Of a stretch of DNA of 63,416 bases, positions 1 through 7,794 are shown one piece after another. Where the stretch lies: assembly GCA_012522185.1 (NCBI GenBank), contig JAAYKY010000010.1, positions 1 to 63,416 on the forward strand, read 5' to 3'. Source of the DNA: Flavobacteriaceae bacterium. GTDB lineage: Bacteria; Bacteroidota; Bacteroidia; Flavobacteriales; Weeksellaceae. The notes under the pieces were generated by a model. The model saw nothing but the letters and a program-made list of their open reading frames with translations, was not told where the DNA came from and made no database searches. A program made the translations under genes and the position numbers. Within the stretch, counting starts at the first letter, position 1. Every line of letters starts with the position of its first letter.

Positions 1-83
1 GGGTTGAGCCCAGCGGGGGCGTTTTAAACCCAAATACCCAGAACATCGTTCTTATCATTTTGTGTGCATTTTCACAATAAGCA

Positions 84-120
84 AAAACGCAAACACCTAA
101 TAAGTAGGCGTTAGCGTTTT
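84..120 (-). terminator. Hairpin terminator downstream of tRNA-Ser
   Basis: A 16-bp inverted repeat (84-99 with 105-120, 14 of 16 positions pairing) encloses a 5-base loop. The A-rich start of the left arm gives a U-tract on the minus strand. It lies just past the 3' end of the minus-strand tRNA. The T-run at 117-120 could also make it work in the other direction. Confidence 0.65.
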
Positions 121-127
121 ATAATTG

Positions 128-214
128 CAGAGGGGAAGGGATTCGAACCCTCGATACAGTTATCCGTATACTACGTGTCCAGGGTAGCCTCTTCAACCAC
201 TCGAGCACCTCTCT
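128..214 (-). tRNA. tRNA-Ser (anticodon GGA), atypical
   Basis: The minus strand folds as a class II tRNA: a 7-bp acceptor stem, a CTC/GAG D stem, anticodon GGA, a long variable arm with an ATAC/GTAT stem, a T loop TTCGAAT and discriminator G, followed by no encoded CCA. Several features are off. It starts with A instead of G, the acceptor stem has an A-C mismatch (5:68), the anticodon stem has a C-C mismatch (31:39), and base 37 next to the anticodon is C rather than a purine. It has its own promoter and terminator. It is either a divergent functional tRNA-Ser or a decaying copy. Confidence 0.8.
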
Positions 215-298
215 ATTTTTATCAGAGAATTTCTGAAGAAATTAGCTTCTTCAACCTACCGAAAACTATCGGGACGGAGACTTCTCTGTTTGGGTTGG

Positions 299-330
299 CA
301 AATGTATAAAAAATATCAATTCAAACTCAA
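299..330 (-). promoter_or_regulatory. Bacteroidota-type promoter for tRNA-Ser
   Basis: On the minus strand there is a -7 box TACATTTG (299-306), preceded by TTG (328-330) at a 21-bp spacing, matching the Bacteroidota sigma consensus. It overlaps the ansA stop codon and would give a leader of about 80 nt before the tRNA. Confidence 0.5.
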
Positions 331-1364
331 TATTGTTTCAAATATGTGAGTTCTCCTCGTAAATCAGTTTCATATAGTTTTTTGAATTCTTCTTGTGTTA
401 AATTTTGCCCCAAAAGATGTATGGTTTTAGCAATAGAAGCTTCGGTCGTAAGGTCAAAGCCATTAATTGCACCAATTTCTCTGAAAATTCCACTGGTTTC
501 ATAACGTCCGATTTCCACCATTCCACCGGCACATTGGGTATTAATTATAAACAAAAGTCCTTCGGAAGCTTTCTTTCGAAGTAAATCTTTGAACCAATCC
601 AATGAGAAAATATTGCCCGAACCAAAGGCTTCAATGATCATCGCTTTCATAGTTTGGCTCGCAAACATATTTTCGATGAATTCACGCGACATACCTGGGA
701 AGATTTTCATTAAGCCTAAATCCGTATTTAGATTCGTGTTAATTGAAAAAGGAACGGACTCATCTTCTATGCGCAGCACATGTTTTCTGACATCGAGATG
801 AATTCCCGATTCGCCTAAATCCGGATAATCTGGTGAAGCAAAGGCATCAAAGTTTTCAGCACTGATTTTAGTGGTCCGATTGGCTCGTAATAAACGGTAT
901 TCGAAATAAATACAAACTTCACGCACACTGGGTTTGCCATTTTCCTGCAGAGAAGCAAAATGAATGGAAGTAATTAGATTCTCTTTGGCATCGGTACGCA
1001 AATCTCCTACCGGAAGCTGAGAGCCGGTGAAAATTACAGGTTTCTGTAATCCGTTTAGCATAAAACTCAGTGCTGAGGCCGAATATGCCATCGTATCGGT
1101 GCCATGAAGAATGACAAAACCATCGTATTGATTGTAATTATTTTCGATCATTTCAGCGAGTAGTACCCAATGACTGGGATTCATATCTGATGAGTCAATA
1201 GGTGTTTCAAATCCGGTAAAACTGATTCCGCTATCGATCAGACTGAGTTCCGGTATGTGTTTGATCAGGTTTTCAAAATCAAAAGGTTTGAGTGAGTCTG
1301 AGGTATAATCCTTGGCCATACCTATGGTTCCTCCTGTATAAATCAATAAAATTCTGGTTTTCAT
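327..1364 (-). CDS. ansA: Type I L-asparaginase
   Basis: Predicted cytoplasmic asparaginase hydrolysing L-asparagine to aspartate and ammonia, 345 aa. The family signature TGGTIGM is at residues 10-16 and the second active-site motif HGTDT is at residues 87-91; both nucleophilic threonines are present. The open frame runs 56 codons further upstream, but that stretch is basic, low-complexity and absent from the family, whereas the chosen ATG starts the usual MKTRILLIYTGG N-terminus. No signal peptide is visible, consistent with the cytoplasmic type I enzyme. It is transcribed divergently from the LysM gene at 1551. Confidence 0.92.
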   Translation of the reverse strand: MKTRILLIYTGGTIGMAKDYTSDSLKPFDFENLIKHIPELSLIDSGISFTGFETPIDSSDMNPSHWVLLAEMIENNYNQYDGFVILHGTDTMAYSASALSFMLNGLQKPVIFTGSQLPVGDLRTDAKENLITSIHFASLQENGKPSVREVCIYFEYRLLRANRTTKISAENFDAFASPDYPDLGESGIHLDVRKHVLRIEDESVPFSINTNLNTDLGLMKIFPGMSREFIENMFASQTMKAMIIEAFGSGNIFSLDWFKDLLRKKASEGLLFIINTQCAGGMVEIGRYETSGIFREIGAINGFDLTTEASIAKTIHLLGQNLTQEEFKKLYETDLRGELTYLKQY

Positions 1365-1550
1365 TTTCGAAAAAAAAAGTGTTCGGCAAGATATTGAATT
1401 CGTAGTTTCTCTGCAAGATTTAAAGTTGCATTTCCTCGGGATTAAAGAAATTGTTAAAATATTAAGAAAATTTATAGAATATTTAAAAACTCTGGAATAA
1501 TAATTGTATATCTTTATCCCACTATTAACCAAGTAAAATATTAAAACATT

Positions 1551-2009
1551 ATGGGATTATTTTCATTTATCAAAAATGCAGGTGAAAAAATCTTCGGTGG
1601 AAATGAAACTCCGGAAGAGAAAGCACAGAAAGTCAAAGATCATGTTTCTAAATATGGATTTGATTTATCACAAATTACATTTGCTGCGGACGGAGACAAT
1701 ATCACAGTAAGCGGATCGGCTAAGAATTTGGATGAAAAACAACGAATTTTGGCAGCTGCCGGAAACGTAGATGGAGTAGAAAACGTGGATGATAATCTTA
1801 CGCTTTTGGAGCCTTTAAAGTTTGAAATGCCTGATTTCTCAAAAACCATGTACACGGTAAAAAGCGGTGATACACTTTCGAAAATTTCAAGAGAAGTTTA
1901 CGGAGACGCCAACAAATACCCTGTTATCTTTGAAGCAAACAAACCCATGCTTAGCGATCCTGATAAAATTTATCCGGGTCAGGTTTTATACATTCCACCA
2001 CAAGGATAA
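1551..2009 (+). CDS. kbp: BON and LysM domain protein, Kbp/YgaU-like
   Basis: 152 aa with the two-domain build of E. coli Kbp (YgaU): a BON domain at about residues 24-88 and a C-terminal LysM domain at about 102-150 (starts YTVKSGDTLSKIS). Length matches Kbp (149 aa). Kbp is a small cytoplasmic potassium-binding protein, and LysM domains otherwise bind peptidoglycan. No signal peptide is visible, which favours the Kbp-like role. A near-consensus -7 box (TATATCTTTA) lies about 35-40 bp upstream of the ATG. It is a single gene, followed by a weak hairpin. Confidence 0.88.
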   Translation: MGLFSFIKNAGEKIFGGNETPEEKAQKVKDHVSKYGFDLSQITFAADGDNITVSGSAKNLDEKQRILAAAGNVDGVENVDDNLTLLEPLKFEMPDFSKTMYTVKSGDTLSKISREVYGDANKYPVIFEANKPMLSDPDKIYPGQVLYIPPQG

Positions 2010-2020
2010 AAACTTGATAA

Positions 2021-2051
2021 GAATCTGGTAATTATCCTGCCGGATTCCTTT
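2021..2051 (+). terminator. Possible weak terminator after kbp
   Basis: GAATCTGG (2021-2028) pairs with CCGGATTC (2040-2047) with one G-U pair, followed by CTTTTC. The stem is short and the T-run is broken, so the call is tentative. Confidence 0.35.
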
Positions 2052-2116
2052 TCTATACTGACCATAGACTAAAACCTTTCTTTTAACGTTTTAATCAAAA
2101 AATAAATAAAGTTCTT

Positions 2117-2950
2117 ATGAGATTATCCATTTTATCAGTAGTTACACTTGCCGCTTTTGTTGTGGTAAGTTGTGTACCTCAGAAAAAGTACGACGAGCTA
2201 CAAAGTAGATTCAACAGTGTTTATGCAGAAAATCAAGGATGTCAGACAGAATTGGCAGCTTCCAAATCAAGAGTTGCAAGTCTGGAAGACCAGATCAATT
2301 CCGAGAGAAGTAATTTAGCTGCTTTACAAGTAGCATTGAGTGAATGTTTGGCCGGTAATAAACAAGGGGGAGCCAATATTTCAAAATTAGTTGATGAAAT
2401 CAATGCTTCCAATAAATATATCAAACATCTAACGGAAATTAACCGTAAAAACGACTCGCTTAACATGGTTCTTACCAATAATCTGACCCGTTCCTTAAGT
2501 AGAGAAGAATTGAAAGACGTGGACGTACAAGTGTTGAAAGGAGTGGTGTTCATTTCTTTGTCTGATAATATGCTTTACAAATCGGGAAGCTATGAAATCA
2601 GCCCGGCAGCACACGAGACTCTTTCAAAAATTGCTAAAATCATCAAAGATTACAAAGATTATGACGTAATCATTGAAGGAAATACGGACAATGTTCCAAT
2701 CAGTAGACCAAATATCCGAAACAACTGGGACTTGAGTGCTTTACGTGCTTCATCCGTTGTTCAATCCTTACAAAACGAACACGGTGTGGATCCAAAACGT
2801 ATGACAGCAGGAGGACGCGGAGAATACAATCCGGTGGCTTCCAATGCGACCGAGGACGGACGTTCGAAAAACAGACGTACGCAAATCATCATCACTCCTC
2901 AACTTGATGAGTTTATGGAGTTGATTGGACAAGCTCCTGAAGTAAACTAA
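2117..2950 (+). CDS. OmpA-family outer membrane lipoprotein
   Basis: 277 aa. Residues 1-19 form a lipoprotein signal with the lipobox cysteine in VVVSC. Residues 20-115 are a predicted coiled coil rich in Q, E, N and K. The C-terminal 130 residues are an OmpA-like peptidoglycan-binding domain with the motifs EGNTDNVPI and LSALRAS...GRGEYNPVASN...NRR. It probably anchors the outer membrane to peptidoglycan. The domain order (lipobox, coiled coil, OmpA) is common in Flavobacteria. It converges with the methyltransferase gene, leaving only 3 bp between stop codons. Confidence 0.88.
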   Translation: MRLSILSVVTLAAFVVVSCVPQKKYDELQSRFNSVYAENQGCQTELAASKSRVASLEDQINSERSNLAALQVALSECLAGNKQGGANISKLVDEINASNKYIKHLTEINRKNDSLNMVLTNNLTRSLSREELKDVDVQVLKGVVFISLSDNMLYKSGSYEISPAAHETLSKIAKIIKDYKDYDVIIEGNTDNVPISRPNIRNNWDLSALRASSVVQSLQNEHGVDPKRMTAGGRGEYNPVASNATEDGRSKNRRTQIIITPQLDEFMELIGQAPEVN

Positions 2951-2953
2951 ACC

Positions 2954-3658
2954 TCAGGATTCCAACAGAAAAATGGCGGGCTTTTTATGAAAGTCCGTCT
3001 TTTTTTTGCTCCAATCTTTCAGGCTTTGAGTTAATATAAACTCATCAATCATCGTTAGGTTGGAGGCAATGCACAAGGAAGTAGAAGGCTGCCCAAACTT
3101 AATTAAATCCTGAAGCAATTGATTGTTCCTGTACGGAGTTTCCATGAAAATCTGAGTGCAATTCTCTTTACGGCTTTCGGATTCCAATCTTTGAATTACT
3201 TTTTTCCTTTCCGATTTATCGATAGGTAAATACCCATGAAATTTAAATTGTTGACCGTTCATTCCCGAAGCCATCAGCGCAAGAAGAATTGAAGAAGGAC
3301 CTACCAAAGGAATTACCTGAATTCCATTTTGATGAGCCAATCGGACCAGCTTTCCACCAGGATCGGCTACCGCCGGAAGTCCCGCTTCGGAGATAATCCC
3401 GATCGATGTTTTCTTTTTAAATAGTTGGCCTAGTTCGTGAAGTTCCTCACCCGATGTATTTTTGTCGAGAATGTGAATTTCCAATTCTGATTGTTTCTTT
3501 TCGGGTAAAATTGTTTTGATGAATTTCCGTGCCGATTTTTCATTTTCAACTACGAAAATCTGAATGGTTCGAATGATGTGCAGATTGTATTCCGGCAAAC
3601 TACGACTAAAATCATCGTTGCCAAGTAAACTGGGAATCAGATAGAGTTTTGATTTCAT
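2954..3658 (-). CDS. SAM-dependent methyltransferase, RsmI-like family
   Basis: 234 aa, member of the tetrapyrrole-methylase fold family that includes RsmI (16S rRNA 2'-O-methyltransferase). Recognisable motifs are GIISEAGLPAVADPG at about residues 77-91, the core motif of RsmI-like enzymes, and PLVGPSSILLALMASGMNGQQFKFHGYLP at about 116-144. It is shorter than RsmI (about 280 aa), so it is better called an RsmI paralogue; the substrate is not known from sequence. Its ATG overlaps the stop codon of the phosphatase gene by an ATGA, indicating co-translation in a dnaA-phosphatase-methyltransferase cluster. Confidence 0.85.
   Translation of the reverse strand: MKSKLYLIPSLLGNDDFSRSLPEYNLHIIRTIQIFVVENEKSARKFIKTILPEKKQSELEIHILDKNTSGEELHELGQLFKKKTSIGIISEAGLPAVADPGGKLVRLAHQNGIQVIPLVGPSSILLALMASGMNGQQFKFHGYLPIDKSERKKVIQRLESESRKENCTQIFMETPYRNNQLLQDLIKFGQPSTSLCIASNLTMIDEFILTQSLKDWSKKKTDFHKKPAIFLLES
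2977..3008 (+). terminator. Terminator of the OmpA gene inside the convergent coding region
   Basis: CGGGCTTT (2977-2984) pairs with AAAGTCCG (2990-2997) with one wobble, followed within two bases by a run of eight T (3000-3007). It is a clear plus-strand Rho-independent terminator, but it lies within the last codons of the convergent methyltransferase gene. Confidence 0.65.
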
Positions 3659-4089
3659 TGGGAGTTCAGTTCCTTTACAATCTCGTCGGTTGCTTCCTGC
3701 AGAAGTTGGTACACTTCCTCAAACCCATCGTCTTCACCAAAATAAGGATCCGGCACATCTCGGTCGCCCAATATCAGTCTAACTTTCTTTTGTTGATTCT
3801 CAGTTTGTGCCATCGCTAAAACATCAGAATAATTGGATGCATCCATCACCAAAATCAAATCAAAATCATCGAAATCTTTTGCTGAAAATTGACGTGCTCG
3901 TTGCGTGCTTATATCTATTCCATATTTTTGAGCAACAGAAATCGATCGCTTATCGGGGGCTTTCCCTATATGCCAAGGTCCGGTTCCAGCAGAATCCACA
4001 TGAAATTGCTCATCGAGTTTGGTGCGAAGAATTCCTTCTGCCAAAGGTGAGCGGCAGATATTTCCTAGACAAACCATTAAAATTCTCAT
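3655..4089 (-). CDS. Low molecular weight protein-tyrosine phosphatase
   Basis: 144 aa cytoplasmic phosphatase. The CX5R(S/T) loop is CLGNICRS at residues 7-14 (nucleophile Cys7, Arg13), and the general-acid DP(Y) motif is DPYF at 114-117. Length matches the family. It lies 6 bp downstream of the dnaA stop codon and overlaps the methyltransferase start, so the three are probably one transcript. Whether it acts on phosphotyrosine or phosphoarginine cannot be told from sequence. Confidence 0.92.
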   Translation of the reverse strand: MRILMVCLGNICRSPLAEGILRTKLDEQFHVDSAGTGPWHIGKAPDKRSISVAQKYGIDISTQRARQFSAKDFDDFDLILVMDASNYSDVLAMAQTENQQKKVRLILGDRDVPDPYFGEDDGFEEVYQLLQEATDEIVKELNSQ

Positions 4090-4095
4090 GGTGAA

Positions 4096-5526
4096 TTATT
4101 CTACGCCGATTTTCCGATTTAAATCCTCTACATATCCTCTGAAAACTTTATCGGTTTCCGAAAGATTTTTTACTGTTTTACAGGCATGAAGAACCGTTGC
4201 ATGATCGCGTTTCCCAATTTGAGAGCCAATACTCGATAGAGAGGCTTTCGTGTATTTCTTCGCAAAAAACATAGCCAATTGCCTAGCCTGAACCACATCT
4301 CGCTTACGTGTTTTGGATTGGATTTGTTCAAATGGAATTTTGAAATAATCACAAACCAAACGCTGGATGTAATCGATGGAAATTTCCTTACGTGTATGGT
4401 TGATGAAATTTGCTAAGGTTTTCTGAGTCAGTTCAAGTGTGATTTCTTTTTTATTCAAAGTAGCTTGAGCAATGATCGAATTCAGGCATCCTTCGAGTTC
4501 TCTCACATTGGTTTTAATGCTTTTCGCAATATGGTCGATGACTTCTTCCGGAATTTCGATCCCGTCCTTTTCCACTTTATGTTTCAGGATAGCAAATCTT
4601 GTTTCGTAATCCGGCACCTGAAGATCCGCGGAAAGTCCCCATTTGAAACGTGAAATCAATCTTTGTTCCATGTCTTGGATATCCACAGGTGGCTTGTCGG
4701 AAGTCAAAATGATTTGATTTCCTTTTTGGTGCAAATGGTTGAAAATGTGAAAGAAAGCTTCTTGAGTTCCTTTTTTTCCAGACAAGAACTGAACATCGTC
4801 AATGATTAAAATATCAATCATCTGGTAGAAATGAATAAAATCATTTCGGTTGTTGCTTTGAACAGCGTCTATGAACTGTTGCGTGAACTTTTCAGTGGAT
4901 ACGTAAAGCACGGTTTTATCGGGATGATTTTCTTTGGCTTCCAAACCGATTGCATGTGCCAAGTGCGTTTTACCAAGCCCGACGCCTCCATATATGAATA
5001 GGGGATTGAAGGAAGTTCCACCAGGACGTTTGGCTACAGCTTTTCCGGCTGAGCGTGCAAGTCGGTTGGTTTCTCCTTCTATGAAATTGCTGAAGTTATT
5101 GGATGTATTCAGCTGTGAATCAATTTTTATCTTTTGTAACCCAGGAATGACAAATGGATTTTTTACCTTTTTGGAATCAATTGGTAAAGGCGCATCTATT
5201 TCCTGAGGTTGTAATTTTTCTTTGTTGGAACTTGGAATTCTAACTGTATAGGGATCCTTGCCTGAATACTTTTGATCCATGACGATACTATAAACCAATT
5301 TAGCGTCCTTCCCAAGTTCTTTTTGCAAAGCGATTTTTAGTAGTTTTATATAATGTTCTTCCAGCCATTCATAAAAAAACTTACTTGGCACCTGAATGGT
5401 TAAAATGTTTTCGTTTAACTTAATTGGTTGAATAGGAGAGAACCAAGTTTCGAAAGCTTGTTCCTGAATATTGTCTTTGACAAATTTCAAGCAATTTTTC
5501 CAAACCGATTCAGCAGTTTTTCCCAT
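4096..5526 (-). CDS. dnaA: Chromosomal replication initiator DnaA
   Basis: 476 aa. Domain I starts VWKNCLKFVKDNIQEQAFETWFSPI, the usual DnaA N-terminus. Domain III has Walker A GGVGLGKT at about 180-187, Walker B IDILIIDDVQF and the arginine-rich sensor region. Domain IV ends with the DnaA-box binding helix GKRDHATVLHA. The frame is open 56 codons further upstream, but that part is not DnaA-like, so the ATG at 5526 is preferred. A promoter lies about 55-80 bp upstream. No cluster of DnaA boxes was seen around the gene, consistent with Bacteroidota where oriC is often not next to dnaA. Confidence 0.97.
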   Translation of the reverse strand: MGKTAESVWKNCLKFVKDNIQEQAFETWFSPIQPIKLNENILTIQVPSKFFYEWLEEHYIKLLKIALQKELGKDAKLVYSIVMDQKYSGKDPYTVRIPSSNKEKLQPQEIDAPLPIDSKKVKNPFVIPGLQKIKIDSQLNTSNNFSNFIEGETNRLARSAGKAVAKRPGGTSFNPLFIYGGVGLGKTHLAHAIGLEAKENHPDKTVLYVSTEKFTQQFIDAVQSNNRNDFIHFYQMIDILIIDDVQFLSGKKGTQEAFFHIFNHLHQKGNQIILTSDKPPVDIQDMEQRLISRFKWGLSADLQVPDYETRFAILKHKVEKDGIEIPEEVIDHIAKSIKTNVRELEGCLNSIIAQATLNKKEITLELTQKTLANFINHTRKEISIDYIQRLVCDYFKIPFEQIQSKTRKRDVVQARQLAMFFAKKYTKASLSSIGSQIGKRDHATVLHACKTVKNLSETDKVFRGYVEDLNRKIGVE

Positions 5527-5578
5527 AGTTTTGTAAATCTTTTGTTTTAAGGTTTTGTTAAAAAAAGTAACTGGCCTA

Positions 5579-5609
5579 CTAATATAGGGGCTTTTTTTGG
5601 TTAAGCAAA
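5579..5609 (-). promoter_or_regulatory. Probable dnaA promoter
   Basis: On the minus strand, TTTG (5606-5609) is followed after 19 bp by TATATTAG (5579-5586), which matches the TAnnTTTG box at most positions. Transcription would start about 45 bp before the chosen ATG and downstream of the longer open frame, supporting the shorter start. Confidence 0.45.
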
Positions 5610-5640
5610 AATGCTCATAATTTTTTAGTAAAAAAAACCC

Positions 5641-5671
5641 TTTGGGTATTGACTTTTTAAAAATATCTTTG
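5641..5671 (+). promoter_or_regulatory. Promoter of the thioesterase gene
   Basis: TTTG (5641-5644), 19 bp, TATCTTTG (5664-5671): a full match to the Bacteroidota consensus. The predicted start near 5678 lies just before the ATG codons at 5681 and 5696, which favours the second ATG. Confidence 0.65.
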
Positions 5672-5695
5672 TATTGATTAATGCAGTACTTCAAT

Positions 5696-6103
5696 ATGCT
5701 TTCTACAAGGATTTCAATACGTGTGAGATACGGAGAAACCGACCAAATGGGTGTGGTCTATCATGGCAATTATGCGACCTATTGTGAGGTGGCAAGAGTT
5801 GAGTTTTTCAGAGAAATGGGACTTCCATACAAGGAATTGGAAAGCCAAGGAATTATGCTACCGGTTACGGAACTCAACCTTAAATTTCACAAACCCGCTT
5901 ATTATGATGAGGTTCTGGAAGTTCGAACCATTTTGCCGGAAATTCCAACGGGAGTTCGCATCCGATTTGATTATGAAATCTTCAACGAAAAACAAGTCTT
6001 ATTAACAAGTGGAACTTCGGTATTGGCTTTTATCGATAAGCTAACTCGAAAACCGGTTCGCTGCCCAGATTATATGAAAGATCGACTCAATGAATTATTC
6101 TGA
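5696..6103 (+). CDS. Acyl-CoA thioesterase, hotdog fold (YbgC/FadM-like)
   Basis: 135 aa from the preferred ATG. The hotdog thioesterase signature RYGETDQMGVVYHGNYATYCEVAR lies at about residues 9-32, with the catalytic aspartate in ETDQMG and the following YHG. It hydrolyses acyl-CoA or acyl-ACP thioesters in the cytoplasm; the exact chain is unknown. An in-frame ATG five codons upstream (5681) is possible but would sit almost at the predicted transcription start. The gene diverges from dnaA and its last 9 bases overlap the 3' end of the convergent yigZ-like gene. Confidence 0.88.
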   Translation: MLSTRISIRVRYGETDQMGVVYHGNYATYCEVARVEFFREMGLPYKELESQGIMLPVTELNLKFHKPAYYDEVLEVRTILPEIPTGVRIRFDYEIFNEKQVLLTSGTSVLAFIDKLTRKPVRCPDYMKDRLNELF

Positions 6104-6700
6104 AACTTTAATTTTTACCTGATACAGGGGTTCGAATGAGCTTAAAAAATTGTCCAGATTTTCTTTCCTGATTTTGACTTGCACAGTACATTTATCGGTA
6201 AATTCCGTTTTCAAGACTTCGGCATTGAACTTATCGATATTGCGCATCACGCTTCCTTGATCTTCATAGGAAAATTCGAAATGAACTTTTTGACTAAGGT
6301 GTTTTTCTATGATTTCAGCTTCATCCAAAACCATTTGAGCCGAGAGTTTATAAGCTTTTACCAATCCAGGCACTCCTAATTTGGTTCCCCCATAAAATCG
6401 AACCGAAGCCACGAGTATATGGGTCAATTCTTTGGAAAGAATTTGGTTGTAAATAGGCAAGCCAGCACTTCCAGAAGGTTCTCCATCGTCGTTTGCACGA
6501 TAGATTTCGCCGTTCATCCCCAATCGGTAGGCATAGCAGATATGCGTGGCATCTGGGTGTTTTTGCCAAAGTTCGCTGAGCTTTTCCTTGGCCTCTTCCT
6601 CATCTTCGATCGAATAAGCATACCCAATGAATTTGCTCCCTTTTTCTTTGAAGGTAATTTCTTCAATTGATTTTTTTATCGTCTGAAATGAAAAACTCAT
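6095..6700 (-). CDS. YigZ/IMPACT family protein
   Basis: 201 aa. The N-terminal UPF0029 domain shows GSKFIGYAYSI (about 20-30) and the family hallmark DDGEPSGSAGLPIYNQI (about 76-92). A short DUF1949-like ferredoxin-fold domain follows. The biochemical role of bacterial YigZ is not established; the eukaryotic relative IMPACT regulates translation control by GCN2. Its ATG overlaps the ribD stop codon by ATGA, so the two are co-translated. Confidence 0.88.
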   Translation of the reverse strand: MSFSFQTIKKSIEEITFKEKGSKFIGYAYSIEDEEEAKEKLSELWQKHPDATHICYAYRLGMNGEIYRANDDGEPSGSAGLPIYNQILSKELTHILVASVRFYGGTKLGVPGLVKAYKLSAQMVLDEAEIIEKHLSQKVHFEFSYEDQGSVMRNIDKFNAEVLKTEFTDKCTVQVKIRKENLDNFLSSFEPLYQVKIKVSE

Positions 6701-7725
6701 TTTTGATAGATTTCAAGTTTGTCGTTGCCAATGTTTCGGCATTCAATTAATTGACCAGAAATTTCAGGAGAAGGAATTCCAGCACCCCAATTCTCTGAAG
6801 ATTTAAAAACACGAGCTTCATCCCATAGTCCTTTGCGGATAAATGTTTCCAGTGTTTGTTTTCCTCCTTCGATGATGATTGATTGAATTTGTCTCTTATG
6901 TAATTCCTTTAAAATCTGCTCTGCCAAATGCTCGTCAAAACTTACTGAAATATATTCTAAATTTCTTGAATTTTCCTTGGATTGTTCTGTGAAAACAAGC
7001 GTCTTCTGTGTTTTATCCCAAAGATTTAAATTTGAATTCAGTTTTAAGTCTCTGTCCAAAACCATCCGAATTGGCTGATTTCCTTCCCAAAGCCGAGCAT
7101 TGAGTTGGGGATTGTCGATTTTTGCGGTAGCTGTTCCGACTAAAATTCCTTGTTCTTCGGTTCGCCATTTGTGTACCAATTGTTTAGAAAACGGACTGCT
7201 GATCCATTTCTGATTTTGGTCGGCTGGAGCCATGAAACCATCTTTTGTTTCTGCCCATTTCAACAAAATATAGGGTCTTTTTTTCTCATGAAATGTAAAG
7301 AACCTTTTGTTTAATTCTTTAGATTTTTGCTCCCGAACACCAATTTTCACTTCGATTCCGGCTTCTTTCATTTTTTGAATTCCCAAACCATTGACTTTTG
7401 CAAAAGGATCAGAAGTTCCAACTATAACTCGTGGAATTTGATGCTGGATAATGAGATCAGCACAAGGCGGTGTCTTTCCGTGATGCGCACATGGTTCGAG
7501 GGAAACATACAAGGTCGAGTTTTTTAGGATTTCCTTATTTCCTATACTTTGAATGGCATTGACTTCGGCGTGTGCATCACCGGCTTTTTGGTGCCAACCT
7601 TCGGAAATAATTTGTTTTTCATGAACAATTACGCAACCGACTAATGGATTCGGATAGGTTCTTCCGAGTCCAAGTTGGGCGAGTTCGATGCATCTTTGCA
7701 TCATTTTTTCATCGAAATTATTCAT
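6697..7725 (-). CDS. ribD: Bifunctional diaminohydroxyphosphoribosylaminopyrimidine deaminase / uracil reductase
   Basis: 342 aa, riboflavin biosynthesis, two steps. The N-terminal deaminase domain has the zinc site HAEVNAI (about 52-58) and PCAHHGKTPPC (about 78-88). The C-terminal RibD reductase domain (about 150-342) contains LKWAETKDG and the IIIEGGKQTLETFI motif. It is upstream of the yigZ-like gene with a 4-base overlap. No FMN riboswitch is visible upstream; the space before it is occupied by the terminator of the DUF349 gene. Confidence 0.94.
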   Translation of the reverse strand: MNNFDEKMMQRCIELAQLGLGRTYPNPLVGCVIVHEKQIISEGWHQKAGDAHAEVNAIQSIGNKEILKNSTLYVSLEPCAHHGKTPPCADLIIQHQIPRVIVGTSDPFAKVNGLGIQKMKEAGIEVKIGVREQKSKELNKRFFTFHEKKRPYILLKWAETKDGFMAPADQNQKWISSPFSKQLVHKWRTEEQGILVGTATAKIDNPQLNARLWEGNQPIRMVLDRDLKLNSNLNLWDKTQKTLVFTEQSKENSRNLEYISVSFDEHLAEQILKELHKRQIQSIIIEGGKQTLETFIRKGLWDEARVFKSSENWGAGIPSPEISGQLIECRNIGNDKLEIYQK

Positions 7726-7740
7726 TATTTGATTTAAAAA

Positions 7741-7775
7741 AACGCTTCAAAAGTTTAGAAAACCTTTGAAGCGTT
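7741..7775 (-). terminator. Terminator of the DUF349 gene
   Basis: A perfect 11-bp stem AACGCTTCAAA/TTTGAAGCGTT (7741-7751 with 7765-7775), followed on the minus strand by a T-run. It separates the DUF349 gene from ribD. Confidence 0.8.
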
Positions 7776-7794
7776 GATTCTATTTTTGATAAAA

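Noticed and set aside
4096-5700. oriC next to dnaA
   Set aside because: No cluster of TTATCCACA-like boxes or AT-rich unwinding tract flanks dnaA.
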